From Lamellibrachia columna (taxonomy: Eukaryota; Annelida; Polychaeta; Sabellida; Siboglinidae), in contig OY759265.1 of NCBI GenBank assembly GCA_963662155.1, positions 10,878,193-10,942,192 on the forward strand: 64,000 bases of DNA, read 5' to 3'. Positions 49,076 to 60,606 of this stretch are shown piece after piece. Each line of letters begins with the position of its first letter. The stretch's first letter is position 1. Below the pieces are notes generated by a model. The model saw only the letters and a program-made list of their open reading frames with translations, did not search any database and was not told where the DNA came from. The position numbers were made by a program, and so were the translations under genes.

Positions 49076-49412
49076 GCTGACGTAGATCACACTGACATGT
49101 CGTCTAGGAACACCTGGTACAGCTGGACAATCTAGTGTCAGATTCAGATGTAGATTACACTGGCATGTCGTCTATGAACACCTCGTACAGCTGGACAATC
49201 TAGTGTCAGATTCAGACGTAGATCACACTGACATGTCGTCTAGGAACACCTGGTACAGCTGGACAATCTAGTGTCAGATTCAGACGTAGATCACACTGAC
49301 ATGTCGTCTAGGAACACCTGGTACAGCTGAACAATCTAGTGTCAGATTCAGACGTAGATCACACTGGCATGTCGTCTAGGAACCCCTCGTACAGGTGGAC
49401 AATCTAGTGACA
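49076..49412. repeat. 68-bp minisatellite (about 5 copies)
   Basis: Unit begins GTAGATCACACTGACATGTC and includes TCTAGGAACACCTGGTACAG and CTGGACAATCTAGTGTCAG. The period is exactly 68. It directly follows the hAT transposase remnant, at its 5' side on the minus strand. Confidence 0.93.
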
Positions 49413-50885
49413 ATACTCGGGTGCCTGTCATGCAACTGGCCACAGAGCACCGTATGAATCTCGAAACCACTACTTTACCTCGACCCGTCTCTGACCCCGA
49501 AGCACCGGGAGAATCACTGCCTCAATTGGTTAGGAAGAGTCGTTCAAGTGTACTATACATGCAACATCGACACAATTGTGTAATGAAAGATCGTTTGGTG
49601 TAATTAACTGCAGGTATAACGTTAATTTAAGTATAACATAATTGTCAATCAGGGTAGCCGCTATAACCATTATGGTGCTACCACGAGTTTAATTAACGTT
49701 GCGTCATCATATTATTTGATCAGAAACCGGGTGCGCACTAAATCTTGTCATAACCAGCTAGTCAATATAGGGCCTACAATTAATTAACCACATATTTCGT
49801 CAATTCGGGAAAATCGCTACGTATTGCTTAATTCGCGCCAAAGATGTTATAGTTATATAATGGCGCATATAAAGATATGATCTATAACAAGGGGAAGTGG
49901 TTTTAAATATAATTGGTTTGAAAAAAGATAATGGCAAAACTCCCATTCTCTTGTGTTGCATGCGCCCTGTGCAAATTATCCATGTTTCCCGTGTGTCCAA
50001 TTCAGTCTTTCCATTCCATTATTCCCTGTTCCAATCTTTTGTTGGAACAGCTTCTCAAGGTCATTCTATATCGATATATTACTATTCTTCAGAAGACGAT
50101 TTGTCATGGAATTTTGCTGTTGCAATTCTTCTGTTAATGTCTTGATCATGTCTGATGTTACAACGATGACCCAGTAATAGAATGAATCTATTTTGGTTAA
50201 TCTTCTCTCCATTAACTAAGCATTATATACTGCAGTTTGGGGGTGTTACTTTTAATAAAAATATTAATTATAAATACGGAAACTCCAATATTTAAAGGTG
50301 TCAATCCATTTGCTCACATTCATGTTATATAATTATCTACATGTAGTTGTTAGTAACACAAACCCTGTGTATCGTGATCTGAGTGGGTAGGCGCTCATTT
50401 TGTGTGGACAATATGGGTTTTCAAAACAAAATACTACATCCAATTAATAAATAAACGTATTTACTAATCTTACTTCAAATTCATTAGTTTTAGTCACATT
50501 ATAGACATTCATTGTTAAAGTAGGATGGAAATGTAATAATATTGCAACACTTGCTTGATAACTTGTTTGAGCATAGAAAGTGTTTCTGGTAATGTGAGTG
50601 TCCACTACAGCACGAGTTGTTTCGAACACAATCACACCAAGTTTCACTGAATTCATAAAATAAAATTACACACGCACACCACAAACCTTTACATTCCTAC
50701 TTATTGGTTCTAGTGCAGCATATTCAGTTATATAAGTTTGCACTTAAAACAACCATATTATATCAACACATTAAACAAAAACACAAGTGTTGTGATTTGC
50801 TACAAATGACTATGTACAGTTTAATATTGCTGCATTTTTACATTGTTCTACTCAGTGAACAACTGCAATTAAAACATAACAAGAC
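49413..50885. other. Intergenic sequence
   Basis: AT-rich, with overlapping short open frames around 49900-50180 but no recognisable protein. I see nothing to annotate. Confidence 0.35.
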
Positions 50886-50887
50886 AC

Positions 50888-51066
50888 CCATGAGTCCAAC
50901 TGGCTGCCAGCACCACCACATTCAGAGACATGACATGGCACCAGCTGTCTACCTTCACCACCACATTCACTGACATGACATGGCACCAGCTGTCTACCTT
51001 CACCATCACATTCAGAGACATGACATGGCACCAGCTGTCTACCTTCACCATCACATTCACTGGGAT
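50888..51066. repeat. 45-bp tandem repeat (about 3.5 copies)
   Basis: Unit GACATGGCACCAGCTGTCTA...CCATCACATTCA; GACATGG recurs at 50932, 50977 and 51022 (period 45). Because 45 is a multiple of three, open frames run through it on both strands. It ends at the 5' edge of a LINE fragment. Confidence 0.9.
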
Positions 51067-51990
51067 GGGTGGAATCATATTTGCGGGAATGCGAACAGCA
51101 TGTTGTGATTGGCCAGGCTACATCTGGGTTTCACAATACTAGAGAACCCCAGAGATCCATCCTAGGGCCTGTACTGTTCTCCCAGGAAGTCCAACCGGTT
51201 GGCGAGGTCATCAGGAGGCACAGAGTAAATTTCCGTCATTACGCTGATGATATCCAATTGATGCTTGCTTTTGCATTGAATTCTACAGCACTGCTTGAGG
51301 CCCTGGAATGTCTTGAAGCCTGTGATTCAGACTGGCTGACCTCCAGTTATTTGAAATTGAATGAACTGAAAAGCGAATTCCTTCTGATTGTCCTGCTACA
51401 TCCACCTTCATTATATCAGCCAGACAAACAAGTTCATATCAAGAAAGACCAGAGAGGTAGTCAATGCACTAGTCAGATTGACTACTGTAACTCCCTATTC
51501 TATGGTACAATAGACAGCATTACTCCTGTGCTCAGAGACCTGCCAGTGCGGAAGCATGCTCATGTATCTTTGAGAACTTGTCTCGCCCCACATGCCTACC
51601 AGGTCTGCTCAGCTGGAAACCAACTACTTGCCAGACCAAGAGCTAGATTCAAGGTCTGGAAGCAAGTTACGTAGCTGTAGCTCCAGATTTGTGGAATGAT
51701 CTGACAGAGTCATTGTGTGAACTCACCAATGAGGCCATTTTGCAGAGATGACTTTAAAAAAGCTCTTTAATCAACATTTTAACAGCTAGAAAGGCTTGGC
51801 GTTAAGCCCTATTAGTTCCAAGATGTTATATGACCTGTTGGTCTTTCAAGCCAATTAAAATATTTATTTGAATGTAATTTAATGTTAATGTAATTATTTA
51901 ATCTGAATGTAATTTCATTTGAATGTAGTTTACTTTGAATGTAATTATTTAATTTTAATGTAATTTATTATGTTTTTATGTAAAGTGCCT
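51067..51990 (+). mobile_element. LINE RT fragment with catalytic YADD
   Basis: Plus-strand frame 51069-51674 reads QRSILGPVLFSQEVQPVGEV, NFRHYADDIQLML, CDSDWLTSSYLKLNELKSEF, then DYCNSLFYGTIDS. It is followed past a stop by APDLWNDLTESL and FKKAL. These are RT motifs B and C and the tail, with a deletion between SEFLLIVL and DYCNSLFYG. The 3' end is built of (TTTGAATGTAA)-like units at 51855-51965. Probably CR1/L2-like; the clade is uncertain. Confidence 0.85.
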
Positions 51991-52059
51991 TGAGTAGTTT
52001 CTAACTAGATTTGGTGTTATAAAACTGTAATTTTTATCTTACATATGTATCCATCACTG

Positions 52060-52395
52060 TCTATAAGCAGGTACTCATTTATACAGCTGAGTGAACTGAA
52101 CATTTAAAAAAAAAATTGTCAAGTGCTTAAGACGAATCCTACAAATTCGATGGCCATATGTTGTATCAAATCGAGATATTCTCGCAAAAACAAAATTGAA
52201 GACAATCAGCACTGAGGTCAAATTAAGAAGATGGAAGTGGGTAGGACATATCCTATGAATGGACAAGAACAGCAAATGTGAGACGGCATTGACCTGGACG
52301 CCTGAAGGTAGAAGAAAGGTTGGTCGACCAAAGACAACGTGGCGATCAACTATTGAAAATGAAAGACGCATACTGGGGTGGAGCAGCTTTTACCT
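52060..52395 (+). mobile_element. LINE C-terminal relic next to a dispersed repeat
   Basis: Bases 52072-52098 match the dispersed repeat at 7108-7135. From 52110 the plus strand reads QIRWPYVVSNRDILAKTKLK, EVKLRRWKWVGHIL, ALTWTPEGRRKVGRPKTTW and RSTIENE. This is the standard C-terminal end of RTE-like elements, in one frame of about 90 codons. Confidence 0.82.
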
Positions 52396-52581
52396 GAGTA
52401 GCATATGTCCTCTCATTTAACTCCAAACATTCCTGTCTAGGACTAACAAAGGAGTGGTTTATTTTCAGAGTTTCTCTAGAGGTAGTGACTCCACGACAGG
52501 TTTTTTTTGCATTTCTTTTACTTTTACTTCCCTGGCATAGATACCAGACAGAAAGACATAGGCAAATGATGGCCTAAGGAT

Positions 52582-52715
52582 GACCTAATTAACAGACCAC
52601 AGCCAGTGGTGCGTGACCTAATTAACAGACCACAGCCAGTGATGCATGACCTAATTAACAGACCACAGCCAGTGGTGCATGACCTAATTAACAGACCACA
52701 GCCAGTGGTACATGT
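52582..52715. repeat. 33-bp minisatellite (4 copies)
   Basis: GACCTAATTAACAGACCACA plus GCCAGTGGTGCAT, starting at 52582, 52615, 52648 and 52681. It lies just downstream of the Kelch gene (minus strand), probably within its 3' UTR. Confidence 0.9.
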
Positions 52716-52777
52716 TTGTCAACACCACTAGACATATGGCACCCAAAGATGACCTAATTAGTAACCTGACTGCATGG

Positions 52778-55700
52778 TCAGACACCAAAGAGGATGACAC
52801 TGAACATGCCATGACATGTCAGTTTCTCCTTCAGTGGTGTCTGCCAGTCAGACCACTCGTCAATCACAGGGTCATAGTGTTCTATGATCGCAGACAGAGG
52901 TGTGTTACCCCCACCCCCTGCCACCAGTATACCACCCTGCCACATGACTGCTGGGGCCTGGCTGTGTTCCTGGTGTGGTCGACTCAGCCTTGTCCAGCTG
53001 TCGGTGGCTGGGTCATACCGGAGACATGACCGACTGTGGCCTCCCACCAGGTAGATACACCTGTTTATAGAGACAGCAGCACCACGGTCACATGCCTCAG
53101 ACATGGCCGCCAGGGTGAGCCACTTACCCAACATTGTGTCATAGACCTGAGTGCAGGACAATACCTGAAAGTCTGCATTGCGGCCACCAAACACAAACAC
53201 CCTGTGGCCGTAGCTGATGACACAGGGGTTGTACACCGATTGTGGCATGTCAGGTACCAATGACCACTGATGCTGCTTCAGGTCAAACCTTTCCACAGAT
53301 GCAATCACCTTGCCACTGACATCTCCCCCGCTCACTACATACATGTAGTCTCCAAGGAGGACACTTCGGTGAAGGTAGCGAGCAGAAGCTAGTGATGGCA
53401 TCTGTGTCCATTTGTTGCCATCCAGCAGCCAACAGTCGCCCTTCACTACACCATCCTTCACCCCTCCTGTCAGCAGCAGCTGGTCACTGGCCAACTGACA
53501 TATGTCATACCACCTGCCGACTGACTGTGGCAGCTCTGTCAACAGCTGCCAACAGTTGGACTCCTCCATCCAATAATGGCAGTGGTTGTATTCCCTTTGT
53601 CCTTTTCCGATCTTCTCGTTGGTCACTCCACCTACCACTAGGAGGCGTTGCTTGGGGCGGCAGCTTGGACTGGTCACATGGGCATTGTCAGTTGATGCTG
53701 CAGCAGAAGCAAAAACAAACAAACAAACGATGAGAGAGGAGACAGAAACTATGAGATGTGAAACACGATAAAAATAAATACACATCAAGTATCAATTGAT
53801 GAATGTGCAACATCAGATGAAAGAGGACAGACAGAAAACAATGCAATGTAAAATATGATCAAAATAAATGAGGAATGTACAATATGTGAAACTGAGGAAT
53901 GTACAATATTAAATGAGAGCAGATTTGGGGTCAATTACAGTGCAACTGGAATTGAAATGCCAATTCCGGAATTTGTGCTTTGTTTTTAAAAGTAATTGGA
54001 ATTGGTGAAAATGTAATTGGTATTTTTTATTACTTTAATACTTTCGATGACTAAAATATACTATATTGGAAATCATATTAGCTTGCCATTATGTACCATA
54101 ATATGCAGAAATTAAATAAAGCTGCTCTAAAACATGATATTTTTAGGTGCTGAATATGCTGTGTTTGCTCTGTTCATGTACTGTTATATCTAGATGGAAT
54201 TCATAATTGGAATTGGTATTTTGTAATTGGTATTTTGTAATTGTAATTGGTATTTTGAGGGTAAATTGGAATTTGGTATGCCTGCGCCCAAACTTCAAAG
54301 AGCATTTTCTGGAATGCGGTCTATTATCCATCCAACCAGTTGCACTATCAATTAAAGATAAGTTCCCGTGTGCGAGCACTGTAGATTCCAGTGAGCAATC
54401 TCATTGGTTAACACAGCAACTCCACATTTCAGTGGGTTCATCTGCCAGGGGTACTGATGTAATAGAAGCCCCCTGGTGGCAAGGATGCTGACCTTCCTCT
54501 TGGGGTGACTTGTCTGATCAAGTTTATGTACAAATGTCGTAACAGTAACTTCTACAATGTCTAAAACCTCCTTCATTCATCATGCTTGTACAAAATATTT
54601 AATATAGATGTTGTGACTTAATACCAATTACACACAAAGTTTAATAACAAACATACTATTGCTTCCTACATGGTCATCTCAGTACTACAGCCACCTCACC
54701 ATTACGGTCACCTCAGTAATACAGCCACCTCACCATTACGGTCACCTCAGTAATACAGCCACCTCACCATTACGGTCACCTCAGTAATACAGCCACCTCA
54801 CCATTACGGTCACCTCAGTAATACAGCCACCTCACCATTACAGTCACCTCAGTAATACAGCCACCTCACCATTACGGTCACCATGGGACAGTCCCAAATT
54901 ATTTCCATAACAGAAAAGTCCCACTAATACAGTCACCTCACTATTCAGATCACTTTGGCCCAGTCCGGACGATGACCTTAATAGTGGACGATGACCTTAA
55001 TAGTGACGTTCCATTGTACTATATAAAGTCTATTAAATAAATCTATGACAATGTAAATTAAACTTACCTTCAGTGGCTTTTATTTCTTCCTGTTGGCATT
55101 TGACTGTGTCTCTCAGCCGACAAACTTCCTCTGAAATACATATATGTGTACGTTATATGATTTAAGCTATATAAATACAATGTAAGTATATAAACAAATT
55201 CTCCTTTACCTGTTTCAACAACCCTATGAATACACGTGGTGTGACAGTTAAGCGAACTGATAAAAAGAAACATGCACATCCAGAATACTTTTTAATCACA
55301 TACATGTAATTGGTTGAAAACAATTTTAGCTTTGTTAGTGTATTGTGTTGTCATTTTCTGCACTTCTACCCCCCCCCACAACCCCTACCCCAATAGCTGT
55401 CAATACACCTATCTTCAGTCTATTGCCAATAATGAAGTTCAAAAATAATTTCACATCTTATCGTAATTCAACAAACAAATGAAAATTGACAGAGTTATTT
55501 AACTGGTGTGAAATAATTCATTTGGCAAGAAATGTACCATTGTATTTCTGTGACCCTTCTTTTGACTGTCTTAAGTCGTCCTTCACGAGTCGCATTTGTT
55601 CTGAAATTAATTCAGTTACATATTAATATTTTCATTTAATCTCCACTATAAAAATTATCTAAATGTAAGTCATCAAATGCTAACCTCAGTCGTTCTTCTG

Positions 55701-58700
55701 GAATTAACTTTGTCAATTTCTAATGAGATGCATAAAATGCAGCAAAGAATATTACCAAAATGTTTCACAATTATTAATTTTCTAATGCACTGGGACTAGG
55801 CCAAGTGACCTGAATAGCAAGGCAACTACATTACCAGGACTTAATGCCCTATTTTACTGTTATTGGAATGATTTGGGATTGTCCCAGGGTGACCACAATA
55901 ACAAGGTGGCTGTATTACCAAGGTGACCTTAAAGCAAGGTTTGACTGTACATGTACATAGAACATGTCTAAATTCTGTTGAATATATACAGCTGTGAGTT
56001 TCTTTTTCTGGGTCCATTCTTACATATTTATATAATTTTGTTACAATAAATGTGTGCTTTATATTAAATCTATGATATAGAGAGCTTCACAAGTAATGTA
56101 CCATTTGATTTCTGCCTGCAAGTTCGAGTTGTTTCTCGAGCCTTCTGAAGCAGATTATTCAAGTACTGCACTTGCTCTGAAGCAAATTAAATATGTTTAT
56201 TACTGTCAGCTCATATATCATTAATATCTTTCACGTTATCTCTGCATAAAATATGTTAGCAATTAACTTTGCTCTAATGAACTTTTTCAGTACTGAAATC
56301 TATCATCAATGTAAGCTGTGGACACATGCCCAAAAAGCATGCTGTATAATGCTGATTAATTATTTTTTTCTGCTACTTGTGCAGATAAGCCTACATGTCA
56401 AAGCAGCCTCCGCAACTCAATTTGTTTCATTTTTCAATTCCAAACTATTATATTAGCATTTGTGTTCATGTGCATAGAGCCATAGACACCTTAGGGCAAC
56501 CATGTTGCATTACTATATTAGTCAAACATCACAGTTTTTGTATTTTCTTTTTAAAGACATCATCAACTGCGCTAGCATAAAAACACGCGATATTGAACCA
56601 TGGAAAATTGTGAAAAGGTCACTGCTACAAACTTACGACTTCGGATGTATTCAGCAACATCGGTCTTCTTCAGTTCTAAGTATGCTGCACATAGTTGTTC
56701 AAACATGTCATTGGAAGTGGTGCCTGTCGGTTTGTTTCTCCATGACTCGAGGATAGCGAACGTGCTGTCCACTGTTCCCTCAGAATCATGGATTATGTCT
56801 CGGACCACAGAACGTGTCATCAACAGGAATACACCAAGCTGAATGTGCTCATCGGAGTTTAACTCGTGTCGAGCAATACGCATGAAGAACTTGTCAGTCA
56901 GCAGTCCTAACAAAGAGAAACACTAATTGTCATTATATATACGGCAGTTACTAGTGTTGTTCCAATAAATTGAATCTGTCACATATTGATTGGTTGGTTC
57001 ATGCTTATGAAGAATGAATCAAATATAATCTTGTGATCTTGCTCAATTTTTTATTATATAAAAAAAATTTACTTTGCTCCTGTTTTTGAGTAATCTAGAC
57101 TCACTGGGAATATTGTGTGCGACAAACAGTAGTGCCATGTCATAGAGACTGGATAATCGACGCTAGTTATAGAATCAAAAAAGCTGAGCACTGTCAATGA
57201 ACTATCCCTGGAGAAATTTCAATTGAGACTGTTTTACCATCGACGGTCTATACACACTATACAATTATATCACTTAAAAAAATTAATTATAATTACATCG
57301 CTTAAAAAAAAATGGACTTTGCTCCTGTTTTTGAGTAATCTAGACTCACTGGGAATATTGTGTGCGACAAACAGTAGTGCCATGTCATAAAGACTGGATA
57401 ATCGATGCTAGTTATGGAATCAAAAAAGCTGAGCACTGTCAATGAACTATCCCTGGAGAAATTTCAATTGAGACTGTTTTATCATCGACGGTCTATACAC
57501 ACTATGCAATTATATCACTTAAAAAAAATTAATTATAATTACATCGCTTCAAAAAACAACAACACTGCTTCTTAGAATCAATTAAATGCTTTATGAAGAT
57601 TTAACAAGATTTGTCATCCAAGCCCAGATGGCAAGTGAACAAGGAAGCCATTGGCTTATCGAGAGTCCAACAATGTTCATCTACTTATAACCCACCCTCC
57701 TGAGATATGTGTCAACCTTGTTTTTAAACATATTCACGCTGCTAGCAGTTACACAATCTGTAGACAATTTGTTCCATTTATTTATTGTCCTCTGTGAGAA
57801 CGAGTGCTTCCTGATGTCCAATCTACATTGATCCTTTACTAATTTTACCTCATGTCCTCTAGTTCTGCTATCCTTCTTGAGTGAGAAAAACATATTTCTA
57901 TCAATATTTTCATACCCATTCAATATCTTAAAAACTTCAATCTGATCTCCTCTTAACCTCCTTGTCTCTAGAGTTGTTAAACCACATTCTTTCAGGCGTT
58001 CTTCATAACTAAGGTCTCTCAGTTCTGGAATCATTTTAGTTGCTTTGTAAGCGTTCAAGCGTATCTATATCCTTCTTACGATATGGTCTCCATGCTTGTA
58101 TACAGTATTCTAAATGAGGTCTAACTATTGCTTTATACAGAGGTATAATTAACTTTTTTCCCTTGTATGTTATGTTTCTTCTAATCAATCCAAGAATTTG
58201 ATTACCCTTTGAAGCTGCAATACCACACTGCTCTGAAACTTTCATATCAGCGCTTATTGTAACTCCTAAGTCCTTTTCTTTTACAGTAGTACCCAGAACA
58301 GTATCTTCCATTTTATAGTTTACATCCAAGTTCCCATGTCCTGTATGTAGGCATTTACATTTCCCAAAATTGAACAACATCTGCCATTTCTCAGACCATT
58401 TCACTAATCTGTCTAGATCGTTTTGTAAATGTTGTTTATCACCATCAGTATTAACCTTTCTAAACAGTTTTGTGTCATCCGCAAATTTCAGTACATTACT
58501 TGTTATACTGTCATCCAAGTCATTGATACATATTAAGAATAATATAGGTCCAAATACTGATCCTTGAGGTACCCCACTGTAGTTATCTCTGTGGAAGTTT
58601 CTTTAGTACGTTTTCTTATTTTACTTTCTGATTTTACATTGATGTCAAAATGTATTTGATTATGGTCACTGTTACCCAATGGTTCAAGTATTTTTACATT

Positions 58701-60606
58701 GTCCACTAATTCTTTTTGTGATGACAAAACTATATCTAATACATTTTCTCCCCTGGTTGATTCTAGCACGTGCTGAGTAAGAAAGCTATCCTGGATTAAA
58801 AATAGAAATTGTTGGTCCTCACCCCCTGTACTCTCTAGAAAATTCCATTGTATGTGTCCATGGTTAAAATCTCCCATTATGATACATTCCCCTTTACTAA
58901 CTTCCTTTATAGCGTTTTTATTTTTGTGTTGTCCTCTTCGTTTATGTTTGGATTTCGGAAAACTAATCCAATAGTTAATTTTGAATTTCCTGAAACAATT
59001 TTGCACCAAACAGCTTCATCGCAATCTGCTTCCCTTTCTAGTTTTATTTCATAAGCCTGAATAGATTCTTTAACATATAAAATAACTCCCCCTCCCCTTC
59101 TTCCTATTCGATCTTTCCTAAACATTACATATCCTGTCAGTCCTAATTCAGCATCTGTTATGTCTATGTTGGCCCATGATTCAGTTATACCAATTATGTG
59201 AGGGTCAATATCTTCTACCATGTTTAATTTTTTTTCTTATTTACTATGCTCCTTGCATTTAAACATATGCATCTATAACTTGTTTCAGAGATGTTTTTCA
59301 GACGATTTGATATTGGTTTGTCTGTACTAGTGGCCTCTTGTTTTGCTTGAGACACCTCTAGGTAACCCCCCTGCGTTCTAGTTTAAACAATGTTTACTAT
59401 CAAAAATATTTGTCATTGTACCCATGCCACTATCTACTGCTGCTGAAAGTTCGTCTGTGAATACTGCTGCCCCCTTTCCACTTAGATGAAGCCCATCCTT
59501 CATGTACATATCTGCCCTCCCAACAAAACTTCCCCATAAATCCACAAATCCAACTTCCTCTTCCCTGCATAGCTTCTGGACTAACATGTTAACTGCCATC
59601 CCCTGACAATTTCGATATTTGTGACCCCTCCTGCCCATTACTGGTAAAATCCCTGACAGTATTACCTGCTCAACCCGCGTCTGTTTTAGTGTTCTGACCA
59701 ACTGCCTATATTTCCTAACTATGGCAGTTGTACCCTCCCTCTCTTAACTACAGCAGTTCACAAACGGAGAACAACTACCTTGTTTAAAAAAAACAAGATT
59801 ACACTTACTATTGCTGATAATTTTGTTTTTAAACAGGGTTTACTAACTCTGAGATGAATTTGTGCATTCCTGGTACCACGGGTTCAATTGTAATGGTCAA
59901 TTAAAATGGTTAACATTACAATTACACAAACTCATAAAACTTCAATTTCAATTACATTATTCTAAAAAAACAATTACAATTATAGTTATTGTAATTAATT
60001 ACAATCGAAACCAACCCTGACAGATGACATCATCATAAAAGTGTGTTATACATGAAGATTAACACAAGAAAGCAAAGGCTCTATTCAACTAAATGTGTTG
60101 CTATTGCTATAAATGGTAGTTTTGATTGCGATCAATTCAGTACATCTACTATAATAATAATAATATATTTATTCATACTGCATGATGTACAATTAAATTA
60201 AAACATTATATGCAATTACTCTGTACACAAAACAAAGAGCAATGCAAGCAGCTAGTCTCAAACTAAAAAATAAATGTTACATACATTCTCTATATCATAC
60301 AACACATCTTTTATGAGTGAAACTTTGTTAAAACGTTTCTCATCAAGAACCCTCAGTAGTTGTTTTGCATCAAGTATGAATCATGCAATGTAACTGAAAG
60401 ACACAAGTGAACCACTAGTAGTTCAGAGCTAGATGAGAGGGCATCTTCGAACTGGTGTTACTGTACGGTAAACAACTCTGCATAAACTGCACCATTCGAT
60501 TCATAATCTGAATTTGAATTGGCAGACATTCCTATGTTTTACCTTTTGCAACAGCATCACTTGACTGAGCAGTAGCACTGACAAACGTTCTTGGGGATTG
60601 GGCCAT
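52778..60606 (-). CDS. Death-fold / coiled-coil / Kelch propeller protein, 6 exons
   Basis: Minus-strand exons: 60606-60543, 56906-56637, 56176-56102, 55600-55538, 55130-55068 and 53697-52778. Every intron is phase 1 with GT-AG ends, giving about 484 residues. Residues 22-111 form a Death-superfamily helix bundle (KFFMRIARHELNSDEHIQLG, FAILESWRNKPTG, FEQLCAAYLELKKTDVAEYI). Residues 112-178 come from three mini-exons (75, 63 and 63 nt) with helical, charged repeats (coiled coil). Residues 180-484, all in one exon, hold about six Kelch units (YVVSGG, VFVFGG, IYLVGG, ILVAGG with following W/Y positions). There is no BTB or BACK domain. The role is likely a scaffold in death-domain signalling, which is inference. 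Exon 1 (MAQSPRTFVSATAQ...) is the least certain. A 2.2 kb LINE sits in intron 1. Confidence 0.82.
53930..54300. repeat. AATTGGAATTG-rich dispersed element
   Basis: Stretches of GTAATTGGTATT and GGAATTGGAATT flank an AT-rich core. They resemble the AATTAC-rich ends of the hAT-type element at 39.7 kb and the 59.9-60.0 kb sequence. It lies in the last intron of the Kelch gene. Terminal repeats and target duplications are not clear. Confidence 0.45.
54685..54890. repeat. 34-bp minisatellite (about 6 copies)
   Basis: CACCTCAGTAATACAGCCAC plus CTCACCATTACGGT, in the last intron of the Kelch gene. Copies are nearly identical, indicating recent expansion. Confidence 0.92.
57069..57555. repeat. 245-bp tandem duplication
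   Basis: ACTTTGCTCCTGTTTTTGAG begins both copies (57071 and 57316). They stay nearly identical through GCACTGTCAATGAACTATCC and end in TTAATTATAATTACATCGCTT, with only a few base differences. It is in intron 1 of the Kelch gene, just 3' of the LINE. Confidence 0.92.
57575..59760 (-). mobile_element. Internally deleted CR1-like LINE with SGNH esterase, endonuclease and RT
   Basis: Minus strand, in order. 59756-59378: an SGNH-hydrolase-type ORF1 end (QVILSGILPVMGRRGHKYRN, VDLWGSFVGR, MKDGLHLSGKGA; the D-G-L-H holds the expected catalytic Asp/His). 59221-58580: an apurinic-like endonuclease in two overlapping frames (DPHIIGITESWANIDI, GRRGGGVILYVKESI, IIMGDFNHGHIQWN, LGNSDHNQIHFDI). 58580-58036: RT from motif B (VPQGSVFGPILFLICINDL, LKFADDTKLFRKV) to LEYCIQAWRPYRKKDID. 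58058-57681: RT tail (LEVFKILNGYENID-type, HSFSQRTINKWNKLS). The endonuclease end joins RT motif B directly, so the RT fingers and first half of the palm are missing. Confidence 0.88.
59860..60025. repeat. Short AATTAC-rich element
   Basis: GGGTTCAATTGTAATGG on the left and ATTACAATCGAAACCAACCCTG on the right, with AATTACAATT stretches between. The ends recall the hAT-type element at 39.7 kb (GGGTTCAATTAC), so it may be a small relative. No clean target duplication is seen. Confidence 0.45.

Noticed and set aside
53392..53771. Plus-strand frames opposite the Kelch exon
   Set aside because: Shadows of the Kelch coding exon.
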